Below, in pieces: positions 1 to 9,108 of a stretch of 64,000 bases of DNA. Each line of letters starts with the position of its first letter. Position 1 is the stretch's first letter. Origin of the DNA: Sphingobium wenxiniae (GTDB lineage: Bacteria > Pseudomonadota > Alphaproteobacteria > Sphingomonadales > Sphingomonadaceae); the NCBI RefSeq assembly GCF_007830065.1, contig NZ_VLKK01000007.1, forward strand, positions 124,001 through 188,000, given 5' to 3'. The translations under genes were made by a program, and so were the position numbers. Under the pieces are notes generated by a model. That model saw only the letters and a program-made list of their open reading frames with translations. It was not told the DNA's origin and did not search any database.

Positions 1-21
1 GGCGTCGGCTTCCGCTTCTAA
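1..21 (+). CDS. C-terminal end of an upstream protein (partial), outer-membrane type
   Basis: Only six codons and a TAA stop are inside the window, reading GVGFRF. A terminal phenylalanine after alternating hydrophobic residues is the usual ending of outer-membrane beta-barrel proteins, so a porin or TonB-dependent receptor is plausible. The hairpin terminator just after the stop supports that a gene ends here. Nothing more can be said from so short a piece. Confidence 0.45.
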   Translation, partial: GVGFRF

Positions 22-41
22 GCGCGGCCGATCGCAGGAAG

Positions 42-77
42 AAGGGCGGCTCCCCTTGCGGGCCGCCCTTTTTTTTT
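42..77 (+). terminator. Rho-independent terminator
   Basis: A perfect 9-bp stem (AAGGGCGGC at 42-50 with GCCGCCCTT at 62-70) with an 11-base loop is followed by an unbroken T run to 77. It sits 20 bp after the stop codon of the partial upstream gene. Confidence 0.9.
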
Positions 78-119
78 GGGTCAGGTCGCTTGCAAACCCT
101 CGCGCCGGATGGCGTTTAT

Positions 120-230
120 GGGTGGTTTGCGGTCGCCCCCTCCCCGTTGTCATGCCAGCGAAAGCTGGCATCTCTCTTTCTTAGGGTGCAACCAAGCCTA
201 AGGGAGATCCCGGCTTTCGCTGGGATGGCG
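120..230. repeat. REP-like element, two inverted copies
   Basis: The core CCAGCGAAAGCTGG (155-168) is itself a hairpin, and an inverted variant (CCGGCTTTCGCTGG, 210-223) follows about 40 bp later, so the whole stretch can fold into one long stem. A 15-bp flank (GGGTGGTTTGCGGTC, 120-134) is repeated exactly beside another copy of the core at 46412-46426. The remaining sequence from 80 to 401, between the convergent upstream gene and mtgA, holds no convincing gene. Confidence 0.75.
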
Positions 231-401
231 GATAATGAACGTCCGCAACTGGCCGAAAGAAGCCGCCGGCGCGAGGGTTTGCAAGGTGCGTCATTCCCCT
301 TTTGCAGGCCAGCAATGGACCTGCGGCGAAAAAAGCGCCAATCTTCGTCAATGTTCATGGGATGTTTCATGACGCTGCCGGGTCATCGCGCTCCGGCTTT
401 C

Positions 402-1100
402 CTAGCGCAGGCACCTGTCCAGCCCGTCCCGCTGGACCACGCCGACGCGCGCGGCGATGCTGTTGCCGTAGCGCCTGGTGAAACCGCTCGGTGCGACCGC
501 CGCCCGCTTCTTCGGCAATGGCAGGACAGCGGCGATCCGCGCCGCCTCCGCCCGCGTCAGGCGGCTGGCGTCATGATGGAAATACCGCAGCGCCCCCGCG
601 TTCGCGCCATAGGTTCCAATGCCGGTTTCCGCGACGTTCAGATAGACTTCCATGATCCGCCGCTTTCCCCATATGGCCTCGATCAGCACCGTGAACCACG
701 CTTCGAACCCCTTGCGGACAAAGCCGCCGCCCTGGATCAGGAACACATTCTTCGCGGTCTGCTGGCTGATCGTCGATCCGCCCCTGATCCGGCCGCCGCT
801 GGCGTTATGCCGCATGGCCTGCGCGATGGCGTCGACGTCGAAGCCGTGATGCGTGCAGAAGCGGCTGTCCTCCGCCGCGATGGCGGCCCGCGCCATGTTC
901 GGGTCCATATCGTCCAGGCTCATCCAGTCCTTCGTGAAGCCCCTGGAATCGAACAGCATCGTCAACGTCACCGGCGGCGGCACGACGCGATAAATCCCCA
1001 CCATGAGCAGCGAGAACACCGCAAAGACGACCACGATCCTGATCGGAACGGTGATCCAGCGGGAAAAACGGCGCGAGGAGGAAACGGGTTTGGCGTTCAT
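402..1100 (-). CDS. mtgA: Monofunctional biosynthetic peptidoglycan transglycosylase
   Basis: Polymerises lipid II into glycan strands at the periplasmic face of the inner membrane (glycosyltransferase family 51). An N-terminal membrane anchor (about residues 18-40) is followed by the family motifs AAEDSRFCTHHGFD with the catalytic Glu, RGGSTISQQTAKNVFL and the late EVYLNVAETG block. There is no transpeptidase domain, and about 232 residues is the usual MtgA length. The Met at 1100 is preferred over one 12 codons upstream because GAGG lies 5 nt before it. It is divergent from the acetyltransferase gene. Confidence 0.93.
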   Translation of the reverse strand: MNAKPVSSSRRFSRWITVPIRIVVVFAVFSLLMVGIYRVVPPPVTLTMLFDSRGFTKDWMSLDDMDPNMARAAIAAEDSRFCTHHGFDVDAIAQAMRHNASGGRIRGGSTISQQTAKNVFLIQGGGFVRKGFEAWFTVLIEAIWGKRRIMEVYLNVAETGIGTYGANAGALRYFHHDASRLTRAEAARIAAVLPLPKKRAAVAPSGFTRRYGNSIAARVGVVQRDGLDRCLR

Positions 1101-1201
1101 GGCGTCCTCGTAACGCGCCACCCCCGCTTCGTTCAAGCGGCCGCGGGCATTCTCCTTTCGGACCGTCGCCGTTCGATGCGCGGCATCATGGGAGCGCCGG
1201 A

Positions 1202-1726
1202 ATGACCTTGCCCGGCGGCTGGCGGCAGATGGAGGCAGCCGATATCGCGGCCGTGTCGGCCATTTCCGATGCCGTGCACGGACCTTTCACGGAGGATGCG
1301 GAAATCTACGCCGAAAGGCTGGCGCTTTATCCGGCGGGATGTTTCGTGCTGGAACGGCAGGAACGCATATCGGGTTATCTCATTACCCATCCGTGGCATG
1401 CGGCGACACCGCCCCCATTGAACCGGCCCGTCGGAGCAATGCCGGCCGATGCGGATTGCTATTATCTGCACGACCTCGCGCTGCTGCCGGAGGCGCGGGG
1501 GTGCGGAGCTGGCCGGGCTGCGGCGGACTGCGCCCTGCGTGCCGCGCGCGCGGCGGGGCAGGAGACCATCCTCCTCATCGCCGTCGGCGGCGCGGAGGCT
1601 TTCTGGAAAAGGCAGGGTTTCGCCGCCATTGCCGGCAGGCGCGACGATGCGGGGAAGTCATCCTACGGGGAGGAGAGCGTGCTCATGCGCCGTCCGGTTT
1701 GCGCCGGGGACCGGGATAGGCTGTAA
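1202..1726 (+). CDS. GNAT-family N-acetyltransferase
   Basis: A 174-residue GNAT-fold protein that would transfer an acetyl group from acetyl-CoA to an unknown amine. The central segment reads YYLHDLALLPEARGCGAGRAA, which corresponds to beta-4 and the acetyl-CoA pyrophosphate-binding loop (usual Q/RxxGxG/A; here RGCGAG). A later AEAFWKRQGF segment matches the conserved YxxxGF strand-helix end. The substrate cannot be inferred. It stands alone, divergent from mtgA and convergent with the transglutaminase-like gene. Confidence 0.8.
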   Translation: MTLPGGWRQMEAADIAAVSAISDAVHGPFTEDAEIYAERLALYPAGCFVLERQERISGYLITHPWHAATPPPLNRPVGAMPADADCYYLHDLALLPEARGCGAGRAAADCALRAARAAGQETILLIAVGGAEAFWKRQGFAAIAGRRDDAGKSSYGEESVLMRRPVCAGDRDRL

Positions 1727-1762
1727 AAAAGCAGGATGCGGATGCTGTCCGATCCCCAATCG

Positions 1763-2542
1763 TCAAAGCCGCTTCACCCGGATGGCCTGGCGATTGAGGA
1801 CAGCGCTTCCGAAAACCGTCATGAAGGCGATATCCGTCGCGTCGCGGCCCACGGCGATGCGGACCATGGTTTCAATGGGCGCAAGGCCGGTGGCGTCGAC
1901 CAGATGCCAGGCTCCGTCCAGCCAGACTTCGACCACGGCATGGAAATCGGGCGGATCGAGATCCAACGCATAGACGGAGACGAGCCGGGCCGGAATGTCG
2001 CAGGCGCGGATGAGCGCGGCGGTCAGATGGGCATAGTCGCGGCAAACGCCCTGTTGGGTGACGAAGCTGTCGACCGCGCTGGTCGTCGCGTCCGAACTGC
2101 CGGACACATAGCGCAGATTGTCCCGGACCCATTGGACAAGGGCCTGCACCAGCACGCCGCCTTCCAGTCCGGGGAAATGCCCTTCGACGAAGCCGCCGAA
2201 ACGGTCCGCCTCGCAATAGCGGCTGGGCCAGATGAAGGGGAGCACCGATTCCGGCAAATCGGGCAAGGGCGATTTGCGCAGCCCCGAAAGATCGGGTGCG
2301 ATGCGCTCCACCTCCACCGCCGCATGATAGCGCAGCGTCATGCGCCCGCCGCCCGCGCGCGTCCAGGCCCGGCGGCCCACGGCGCTTCCTCCGCCCAGGG
2401 TGGAGACAGGCCCCGCCCCTTCGACCATCAGGGATTGTTCCAGCACATGCTGGTCGTGCATTTCCGCCGCCTCAAGCGCCAGCAGGACATCGGCCGACCC
2501 GGCAAAATCATAGTCCAGCACGGTTTCGATTTCGAGGCGCAT
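1763..2542 (-). CDS. Transglutaminase-like cysteine protease family protein
   Basis: A 259-residue cytoplasmic-type protein with a bacterial transglutaminase N-terminal domain followed by a transglutaminase-like core. The papain-like triad is visible: Cys167 in QQGVCRDYAH, His201 in PDFHAVVEVW and Asp216 in HLVDATG. There is no signal peptide. Members of this family are often peptidases or amidases rather than cross-linking enzymes, and the substrate here is unknown. It is a single gene, convergent with the acetyltransferase. Confidence 0.88.
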   Translation of the reverse strand: MRLEIETVLDYDFAGSADVLLALEAAEMHDQHVLEQSLMVEGAGPVSTLGGGSAVGRRAWTRAGGGRMTLRYHAAVEVERIAPDLSGLRKSPLPDLPESVLPFIWPSRYCEADRFGGFVEGHFPGLEGGVLVQALVQWVRDNLRYVSGSSDATTSAVDSFVTQQGVCRDYAHLTAALIRACDIPARLVSVYALDLDPPDFHAVVEVWLDGAWHLVDATGLAPIETMVRIAVGRDATDIAFMTVFGSAVLNRQAIRVKRL

Positions 2543-2816
2543 CCCTGCCCTTTCCGTTGTCCCGCAACATAACCGGTCAATCCCGCGTCCGTTCCTTCCG
2601 CGCTGTGCTCCAGCTATTTACATGATCCACGCGAAGGAAAAGGCGATTATGCCGCTTGCAACCTTGAATGGCGGTTATGTGGTGGAGAGAGGACAAACCG
2701 CTTCCCAGTGGAAACGTCGCCCCCCCTTCGCAGGAGCACGGCGCAAGCAACGTCTCCTTCTGATCGTTAGCCGATTTTCAGTCGCTCGGCTTTGCAAACG
2801 CCATCATCGCTCATGT
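2543..2816. other. Intergenic stretch with no convincing gene
   Basis: About 270 bp between the transglutaminase-like gene and the terminator after recA. An 80-codon open frame on the plus strand (2622-2864) runs into the terminator hairpin, is rich in Arg and has no recognisable domain. It is not accepted as a gene. The region presumably carries the promoter of the transglutaminase-like gene, but no clear -35/-10 pair was recognised. Confidence 0.6.
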
Positions 2817-2854
2817 AAAAGGCCCGCCGTGCTTCCTTGCGCGGCGGGCCTTTT
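2817..2854 (-). terminator. Bidirectional rho-independent terminator after recA
   Basis: A strong stem GGCCCGCC...GGCGGGCC (2821-2850) is flanked by A's on the left and TTTT on the right, so it can act on either strand. It lies about 75 bp downstream of the recA stop codon. Confidence 0.85.
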
Positions 2855-2929
2855 CAGTGCGTGAAGCGTGAGACGGGCAGCGCCGCGCCGGCCAGCTTCC
2901 GGTTGATCCGTCCGGAAGCCGGTCAGCGC

Positions 2930-4003
2930 TTATTCGCCGCCGTCATCCGCTTCGGATCCCGCCATCATCCCTTCGGCGACCTCCTCGGTCTTGCCCCGGA
3001 TCGCCCTTTCCAGACGATCCGCCATTTCGGGATTTTCCTTGAGGAAGGTCTTCGCATTCTCCCGGCCCTGACCTATGCGGACCGAGTCATAGGAGAACCA
3101 TGCGCCCGATTTTTCGACTACGCCGGCCTTGACGCCCAGATCGAGGATCTCGCCGATCTTGGAAATGCCCTCGCCATACATGATGTCGAATTCGACCTGC
3201 TTGAAGGGCGGAGCGACCTTGTTCTTGACCACCTTCACGCGGGTCGCGTTGCCGACGAAGTCGTCGCGATCCTTGATCTGCCCCGTGCGGCGGATGTCGA
3301 GACGGACGGAAGAGTAGAATTTGAGCGCATTGCCGCCCGTCGTCGTTTCCGGATTCCCGTACATGACGCCGATCTTCATGCGTACCTGGTTGATGAAGAT
3401 CACGATGCAGCGCGAACGGCTGATCGAGCCGGTCAGCTTGCGCAGCGCCTGGCTCATGAGGCGCGCCTGGAGGCCGACATGGCTGTCGCCCATTTCGCCT
3501 TCGATCTCCGCGCGGGGCACCAGCGCGGCGACCGAGTCCACCACCAGCACGTCGATCGCATTGGACCGCACCAGCGTATCGACGATCTCCAGCGCCTGTT
3601 CCCCGGTATCGGGCTGCGACACGATCAGTTCGTCGATATCCACGCCCAGCTTCTTGGCATAACCCGGATCGAGCGCATGTTCGGCGTCGACAAAAGCCGC
3701 GACGCCGCCGCCCTTCTGCGCTTCGGCGATGACATGCAGCGCCAGCGTGGTCTTGCCCGAGCTTTCCGGCCCGTAAATTTCAACGACGCGCCCGCGCGGC
3801 AGGCCGCCGATGCCGAGCGCGATGTCGAGGCCGAGCGAGCCGGTCGAAATTGCTTCGATCTCCATCTTCTCGCGGCTGCCCAGCTTCATCGCCGAGCCTT
3901 TGCCAAAGGCGCGGTCGATCTGGGAAAGGGCCGCTTCCAACGCTTTTTGTCTGTCCATTGTCCCTGTCTTCTTGGAATCGATGAGTGAGAGCATTGCGGT
4001 CAT
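2930..4003 (-). CDS. recA: Recombinase RecA
   Basis: ATP-dependent DNA strand-exchange protein and SOS co-protease. From the Met at 4003 it is 357 residues, the normal size. Walker A is GPESSGKT at residues 78-85, followed by the conserved VFIDAEHALD-type block and the QALRKLTGS and [10 protein letters not shown] segments (L1/L2 region). The C-terminus is acidic. A Met six codons further upstream (4021) is possible, but the start [10 protein letters not shown] matches the family better. A LexA-type SOS box lies 76-90 bp upstream, and a terminator follows the gene. Confidence 0.97.
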   Translation of the reverse strand: MTAMLSLIDSKKTGTMDRQKALEAALSQIDRAFGKGSAMKLGSREKMEIEAISTGSLGLDIALGIGGLPRGRVVEIYGPESSGKTTLALHVIAEAQKGGGVAAFVDAEHALDPGYAKKLGVDIDELIVSQPDTGEQALEIVDTLVRSNAIDVLVVDSVAALVPRAEIEGEMGDSHVGLQARLMSQALRKLTGSISRSRCIVIFINQVRMKIGVMYGNPETTTGGNALKFYSSVRLDIRRTGQIKDRDDFVGNATRVKVVKNKVAPPFKQVEFDIMYGEGISKIGEILDLGVKAGVVEKSGAWFSYDSVRIGQGRENAKTFLKENPEMADRLERAIRGKTEEVAEGMMAGSEADDGGE

Positions 4004-4078
4004 GGCCCTGTCCCCTGTCAAGTGGAACGCGCCGATTCTTCCGGCGCCTGGCCATCATGTATCCTGTTTGTTCCACAA

Positions 4079-4093
4079 GAACAAGAGGGGAAC
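4079..4093 (-). promoter_or_regulatory. LexA (SOS) box upstream of recA
   Basis: On the minus strand the sequence reads GTTC-N7-GTTC, exactly the direct repeat bound by LexA in Alphaproteobacteria. It lies 76-90 bp before the recA start and 10 bp past the stop of the response-regulator gene. This is the expected place for SOS control of recA. Confidence 0.85.
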
Positions 4094-4102
4094 AGAATTT
4101 TC

Positions 4103-4462
4103 CTATCGCCCCTCCAGCGCCTTGCTCAGGGCGCGCTCCACCGCTCCGATGGTGAACGGCTTGGCCAGGGTGGGCCGCGCCGCATGGGTGGTCGGCAGAT
4201 CGTCGGCCATGCCCCCGGTCGCGAAGACGAAGGGTATGGCATGTTCGACCAGGATGTCGGCGACCGGCCAGCTCTTTTCGCCCTGAAGGTTGCAGTCCAG
4301 CAACGCGGCGTCGAAGCCGCCCTGCCGAGCAAGCATGCAGGCTTCGTCCAGAGACGTCGCCAGACCGTGCAACCGATAGCCCAACGTGTCGAGATAATCC
4401 TCCAGCATCATGCCGATCATCGCTTCATCCTCGACGATCAGGATGGATTTGCCGTCCGACAT
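4103..4462 (-). CDS. Single-domain response regulator (receiver only)
   Basis: A stand-alone 119-residue CheY-like receiver. Visible are the acidic pocket IVEDE, the phospho-acceptor Asp in ALLDCNLQGE, the switch Thr in FVFATGG and the Lys in LAKPF. The FATG segment resembles the FAT GUY single-domain regulators known from Sphingomonas, although the following residues (GM) do not complete that motif. The open frame extends 71 codons further upstream, but the MSDGKSILIVEDE start at 4462 is where homology begins. It follows cckA on the same strand, so it could take phosphate from or compete for that pathway; this is inference. Confidence 0.88.
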   Translation of the reverse strand: MSDGKSILIVEDEAMIGMMLEDYLDTLGYRLHGLATSLDEACMLARQGGFDAALLDCNLQGEKSWPVADILVEHAIPFVFATGGMADDLPTTHAARPTLAKPFTIGAVERALSKALEGR

Positions 4463-4544
4463 GCCTGCATTCCCTGTTGCGAAAGGCTTCGCTATCGCAT
4501 CGGATGCGGCTTGCCCAGCCCCAATCCCCTGATCCACCGCAAAG

Positions 4545-6959
4545 TCATTCCGCCGCCGGCGGGCGCAAAGCGAGCGCGTCGCGCGCGGCTTCGGCCAACT
4601 GGCTGACGGAAAAGGGCTTGGGCAGGAAGGCGACGTTGGCGATGTCGATGGATTTGCGAAGCTGTTCCTCGGCATAGCCGGACATGAACAGGACCGGCAG
4701 GTCGGGGTGCGTCCGGCGCGCGCGCGCGACCATCGCCGGACCGTCCATATTGGGCATGACCACGTCCGAGATGAGAAGGTCGATCCGCTCGTCCCCGGCC
4801 AGCACCTCCAGCCCTTGTTCGCCGTCGCTGGCGGTCAGCACCTTGTATCCCTGCCGCACGAGCGCGCGTTCGGCGACGGCGCGGACCATGTCCTCATCCT
4901 CCACCAGCAGCACGGTGCCGGTGCCCCATGTCTCGCTGCGGCGGACGGGAGCCTGCGGCTTTGCGGGCTGATGCGCGTCCGCGCCCTGATAGACGGGGAG
5001 GTAGATGACGAAGCTCGCGCCCCGCCCCAATTCCGATTCGGCGAAGATATAGCCGCCCGACTGCTTGACGATGCCATAGACGGTCGACAGCCCCAGGCCC
5101 GTGCCCTTGCCCAGTTCCTTGGTGGTGAAAAAGGGTTCGAAGATCTTCGCCAGCACCTCCGGCGCTATGCCAAGGCCCGTGTCGGATACGCGCAGTGCGG
5201 TATAATCGCCCGCGGGCATGATCTGGCTGCGCATCTCGCGCACGCGCGCGGCGGGCACGGCATAGGTCTGGATGTTGAGCGTGCCCCCTTGCGGCATGGC
5301 GTCGCGGGCGTTGACGGCCAGGTTCACGATCACCTGCTCAAGCTGGCCGGGGTCCGCGCGCACCGCGCCCAGATTGCGGCCGTGGCTGACTTCCAGCTTC
5401 ACGCTTTCGCCCAGCAGGCGCTTCAGGAGGTTGGACACGTCCGCCACGATATCCGGCAGTTGGAGAACCTGCGGCCGCAAGGTCTGTTGACGGGAGAAGG
5501 CGAGCAGCTGGCGCGTCAGGCCCGCCGCGCGGTTGCTGTTCGACTTGATCTGCTGGATGTCGTCATAATCGCTGTCGCCCGGCGTATGGCGCATCAGCAT
5601 CAGGTCGCAATGGCCGATGATCGCGGTCAGGATATTGTTGAAGTCATGCGCGACCCCGCCCGCGAGCTGGCCGATGGCCTGCATCTTGGTCGCCTGCGCC
5701 ACCTGCCGCTTGAGCTTGCTTTCCTCGCTATTGTCCTTGAGGCTGAGCAGCACCGCCGCTTCGCCCAGGCCGCGCACGCCCGCGAGGCTGAGCGCGGTCG
5801 GCTCGTCGGGCTGGTCGCGCATCCTGACGGCGATGTCGCCCGACATTTGCGGGCCGACGGCGAAGCGGCGCACGGCGTCGGCCACCGCCGCCTGATCCTC
5901 CCGCACGACAAGGTCGCCGGGATAGCTGGGCTTCTCGCCGGGATTAAGGCCCACCGCCCGCCCGAATGCGTTGTTGAGGAAGAGCACGCGCCCGTCCCGG
6001 TCCGCCATGGCGAGGCCGAAAGGCAGCAGCGACAGCAGCGTTTCGATATAGGACAGCGCCGACGTCCCGCCTCCGCCGCCCGGCTCGTCGATGAGGAGGA
6101 GGAGCATCGGCCCGTCCTGCCCGCCGCCTGCCTGGGTCGCGCGGCGCAGCGGCACCTGGAGCAGGCGCAGCGGTAGCCCGCCTGACTGCTCGCGCGCCAG
6201 GAACAGCCGTCCCTTGTCGTCCACCCGCATGTGCTGGGCGAAATCGCGGCCCGTGGCGTTGGCGTCGATCCGCCCCACGGCGCGGAGCAGGAAAGCGCCA
6301 TTGGCCGCCCGGATGCGCCCTTCGCCGCCGATCATCACCGCCATGACGCCCGCCTCGCCAAGCTGGCGCCCGGCCTCGCCCGTCAGCAGGCGATGCACGT
6401 CGTCCAACGCGCTGGGCTGTCGGACGGGCGTGAAGCGCCAGAGCAGATAATCCTCCGCACGGCCCGTCCGGCAGATGTCGACGTCCAGCCGCAGCGCGCC
6501 ATGCGCCATGCCGCGCACCGCCGCTTCGCCATCCTTCCACGCCTTGCGCGCGGCGGCCGTCAGCTTTTCGGTCGCGGCGGGGTCGGCGATGAGGGCGGGC
6601 GGCGTGGGATAGCCCGCGAACCATTCCCCGAACAGGTCGCTGGCGCACAGCAGGCGGCCGGTGCGGTCGGTGACGGCGATGGCGACGTTGGACGCGTCCG
6701 CGGCGGCGCGGGCCACGGTCCAGTCGGGCATCGCCTCGCTATCGGCGGGGGCGGGGGGATAGAGATGGCGGAACCAGGACAATAGCGCCGCGATCACCAG
6801 CACCGCGGCGGCAAAGCCCGCCGCCGGCGCCCATTCGCCCGCCGCGAATAGAACCAGCCCCGCCGACAGCAGCGCCCCGCCGACCAGCAGAGGCAGGGCA
6901 AGGCGCGAAGGCGGCTGCGCCAGCCACGCATCGTCCTTGCCTTTCAACCGCGTGGCCAT
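4545..6959 (-). CDS. cckA: Hybrid sensor histidine kinase CckA
   Basis: In Alphaproteobacteria CckA feeds phosphate through ChpT to the master regulator CtrA. The protein (804 residues from the Met at 6959) has two N-terminal membrane segments (about 20-42 and 46-64), PAS-like regions, and a HisKA domain with [12 protein letters not shown] (His about 438). The HATPase has [19 protein letters not shown] and [13 protein letters not shown], and a C-terminal receiver has its Asp in [18 protein letters not shown] and the overall order are typical of CckA. It lies downstream of the DUF2062 gene. The flagellar locus in this window is a plausible target of its pathway. Confidence 0.93.
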   Translation of the reverse strand: MATRLKGKDDAWLAQPPSRLALPLLVGGALLSAGLVLFAAGEWAPAAGFAAAVLVIAALLSWFRHLYPPAPADSEAMPDWTVARAAADASNVAIAVTDRTGRLLCASDLFGEWFAGYPTPPALIADPAATEKLTAAARKAWKDGEAAVRGMAHGALRLDVDICRTGRAEDYLLWRFTPVRQPSALDDVHRLLTGEAGRQLGEAGVMAVMIGGEGRIRAANGAFLLRAVGRIDANATGRDFAQHMRVDDKGRLFLAREQSGGLPLRLLQVPLRRATQAGGGQDGPMLLLLIDEPGGGGGTSALSYIETLLSLLPFGLAMADRDGRVLFLNNAFGRAVGLNPGEKPSYPGDLVVREDQAAVADAVRRFAVGPQMSGDIAVRMRDQPDEPTALSLAGVRGLGEAAVLLSLKDNSEESKLKRQVAQATKMQAIGQLAGGVAHDFNNILTAIIGHCDLMLMRHTPGDSDYDDIQQIKSNSNRAAGLTRQLLAFSRQQTLRPQVLQLPDIVADVSNLLKRLLGESVKLEVSHGRNLGAVRADPGQLEQVIVNLAVNARDAMPQGGTLNIQTYAVPAARVREMRSQIMPAGDYTALRVSDTGLGIAPEVLAKIFEPFFTTKELGKGTGLGLSTVYGIVKQSGGYIFAESELGRGASFVIYLPVYQGADAHQPAKPQAPVRRSETWGTGTVLLVEDEDMVRAVAERALVRQGYKVLTASDGEQGLEVLAGDERIDLLISDVVMPNMDGPAMVARARRTHPDLPVLFMSGYAEEQLRKSIDIANVAFLPKPFSVSQLAEAARDALALRPPAAE

Positions 6960-7005
6960 GCCCGCGTACCCCCTGCGCCCATTGCGGAACTGTGCCCCTC
7001 TTCGA

Positions 7006-7599
7006 TCAGACGGGCGCGATTTCCTCCAATGCGCTGCTTTCGGCCTGCTTGCCAATCCTCAATTTGCGGGCATTCCATTTCCGGCCCATGCGATGCCGCC
7101 AGAACCAGTCGGCCAGGAAATAGCCGACCGCCGCCGCGGCACAGGAAATCAGCGCCAGGCCGAACAGCATCGCAGGCGCGGCCTCCGAAAAGAGCCAGGC
7201 GCACCATTGCCCGATGGTCGCATGATCGTTGACCAGCGCCATGAAGCCGGACGCATCGGCGGAGCGCCCCAGCGTCCAGTTGCCGATATAGACCGACGCC
7301 CAGAGGATGAACGGCGTCGTCGCGGGATTGGAGAGGAAAGTCATCGCCGCCGCGACCGGGATATTGGCGCGGAACGGCAGGGCCAGCAGCGCCGCGCCCG
7401 CGATCTGGACGCCGGGGATCAGCAGGAAGATGCCGACCAGCAGCCCCAGCGCGACGCCGCGCGGCACCGACCGGCGGGTGAAACGCCAGAGCGAGGGTTC
7501 CAGCACGCGATGCGCGACGGGGGCGAGAAAGCGGTTGTTCTCCAGCGATTCACGAGTCGGGGCGTTGGCGTGCCACCAGCGTGTGAAGCGGCTGGTCAT
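7006..7599 (-). CDS. DUF2062 domain-containing membrane protein
   Basis: A 197-residue inner-membrane protein of unknown function. The DUF2062 signature is visible as PRGVALGLLVGIFLLIPGVQ, then the NPATTPFI segment, with further hydrophobic helices near residues 140-165 and a basic C-terminus. Its ATG overlaps the stop codon of smpB, so the two are translationally coupled. The neighbours smpB upstream and cckA downstream give no clear functional hint. Confidence 0.85.
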   Translation of the reverse strand: MTSRFTRWWHANAPTRESLENNRFLAPVAHRVLEPSLWRFTRRSVPRGVALGLLVGIFLLIPGVQIAGAALLALPFRANIPVAAAMTFLSNPATTPFILWASVYIGNWTLGRSADASGFMALVNDHATIGQWCAWLFSEAAPAMLFGLALISCAAAAVGYFLADWFWRHRMGRKWNARKLRIGKQAESSALEEIAPV

Positions 7600-8081
7600 C
7601 AGCCGTGCGCCTTCATGATGCGCTGCTGATCGCGTTTCCAGTCGCGTTCCTTGATCGTCTCGCGCTTGTCATGAGTCTTCTTGCCGCGGGCGAGCGCCAG
7701 CTCGACCTTCGCCTTGCCGCGTCCATTGAAATAGATGCTCAGGGGCACCAGCGTCATTCCCTGCCGGGCGACCGCGCCGTGCATCTTCGCGATCTCCCGT
7801 TCGTGCAGCAGCAGCTTGCGGGGGCGTTTCGGTTCATGGTTGTAGCGGTTGCCGTGGCTGAATTCGGGGATGTTGCTGTTGACCAGCCACACCTGCTCGT
7901 CGCGCACCTCGGCATAGCTTTCGGCGATGTTGCCTTCGCCAAAGCGCAGCGATTTGACCTCCGTGCCCTGAAGCGCGATCCCGGCCTCGAACACGTCGTC
8001 GATGAAATATTCGAAGCGCGCGCGCCGGTTTTCGGCGACGATCTTCTTCTTGTCGAATGTTTCGGGACGGGGACGGGCCAT
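7599..8081 (-). CDS. smpB: SsrA-binding protein SmpB
   Basis: Delivers tmRNA to stalled ribosomes in trans-translation. Its 160 residues contain the family hallmarks [22 protein letters not shown], the NIPEFSHGN and [12 protein letters not shown] segments and the basic tail [19 protein letters not shown]. No tmRNA gene was found in the window. It lies 48 bp after dapA on the same strand and overlaps the DUF2062 gene by one base. Confidence 0.97.
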   Translation of the reverse strand: MARPRPETFDKKKIVAENRRARFEYFIDDVFEAGIALQGTEVKSLRFGEGNIAESYAEVRDEQVWLVNSNIPEFSHGNRYNHEPKRPRKLLLHEREIAKMHGAVARQGMTLVPLSIYFNGRGKAKVELALARGKKTHDKRETIKERDWKRDQQRIMKAHG

Positions 8082-8129
8082 GATTTCCAGAACTAACCGC
8101 TATGCTTTCTATATGGGGCCGCCGGCCCC

Positions 8130-9008
8130 TTAAACCAGACCGGCGATCTCCAGCGCGCGGTCGACGGCGGCGCGGCTCGATTCCGATGGCCAAGTGACTG
8201 GCAGGCGGACGTCGCCGGGCATGTCGGGCCGAACGCGGGTGAGCGCATATTTGACAGGTCCAGGTGAAGAATCGCTGAACAGCGCATCGTGCAGCGGATA
8301 AAGGCGGTCGTGCAGCGCCAGCGCCCCGGTCCAGTCCCCGCGCGCGCAGGCCGCCTGAAATTCGGCGCACAGGCGCGGCGCGACATTGGCCGTGACCGAT
8401 ATGCAGCCCCGTCCGCCGGACGCGTTGAAGGAAAGCGCGGTTTCGTCATTGCCCGACAGCTGGCAGAAATCCGGCCCGCAGGCGAGGCGCTGCGCGGTGA
8501 CACGCCCCAGATTTCCGGTCGCGTCCTTTATGCCGACGATCGTCTGGAAATCCTGCGTCAGCCGATGGATCACCGGGACGCCGATGTCGGTGATGGTGCG
8601 GCCCGGCACATTGTAGATGACGATGGGCAGGTCGCAACGCTCGGCCAGATAGGCGTAATGGCGATAGACGCCCTCCTGGCTGGGCTTGTTGTAATAGGGC
8701 ACGACGACCAGCGCCGCATCCGCCCCCGCCGCCTGCGCCGCGAACATATGTTCAAGCGCGATGCGCGTGTCGTTCGATCCGCAGCCCGCGATCACCGGCG
8801 CCCGGCCCGCCGCCTGGTCGACGCAGACGGCGACGACGCGATTATGTTCCGCCACCGTCATGGTCGAGCTTTCGCCCGTGGTGCCGCAGGGGACGAGGGC
8901 GCTGCTGCCTTCCGCGATCTGCCAGTCGACCAGGGCGCGGAAAGCCGACTCGTCGATCGCCCCGTCGCGAAAGGGGGTCACAAGAGCCGGTATGGACCCG
9001 GAAAACAT
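8130..9008 (-). CDS. dapA: 4-hydroxy-tetrahydrodipicolinate synthase
   Basis: Condenses pyruvate with aspartate semialdehyde in lysine/diaminopimelate synthesis. The 292-residue TIM barrel shows VPCGTTGES, PYYNKPSQEG with its catalytic Tyr, and the Schiff-base Lys in VGIKDATGN. A GGAG sequence 7 nt before the ATG supports the start. It is divergent from the lytic transglycosylase gene and probably co-transcribed with smpB. Confidence 0.95.
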   Translation of the reverse strand: MFSGSIPALVTPFRDGAIDESAFRALVDWQIAEGSSALVPCGTTGESSTMTVAEHNRVVAVCVDQAAGRAPVIAGCGSNDTRIALEHMFAAQAAGADAALVVVPYYNKPSQEGVYRHYAYLAERCDLPIVIYNVPGRTITDIGVPVIHRLTQDFQTIVGIKDATGNLGRVTAQRLACGPDFCQLSGNDETALSFNASGGRGCISVTANVAPRLCAEFQAACARGDWTGALALHDRLYPLHDALFSDSSPGPVKYALTRVRPDMPGDVRLPVTWPSESSRAAVDRALEIAGLV

Positions 9009-9108
9009 GATTTTACTCCTTCAATTCTCCGGGATTCCGGGGCATTGTCTGGTTGAACGGGGCGCTATAGCGCTTCATTCAGAGCCTGATAAGGATGCAA
9101 TTACGATT

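Noticed and set aside
2622..2864. Small 80-codon frame before recA's terminator
   Set aside because: It runs through the terminator hairpin, has no clear ribosome binding site and shows no domain.
4071..4083. Palindrome GTTCCACAAGAAC read as a LexA box
   Set aside because: The spacing is not that of the alphaproteobacterial site; the overlapping direct repeat GTTC-N7-GTTC is the better explanation.
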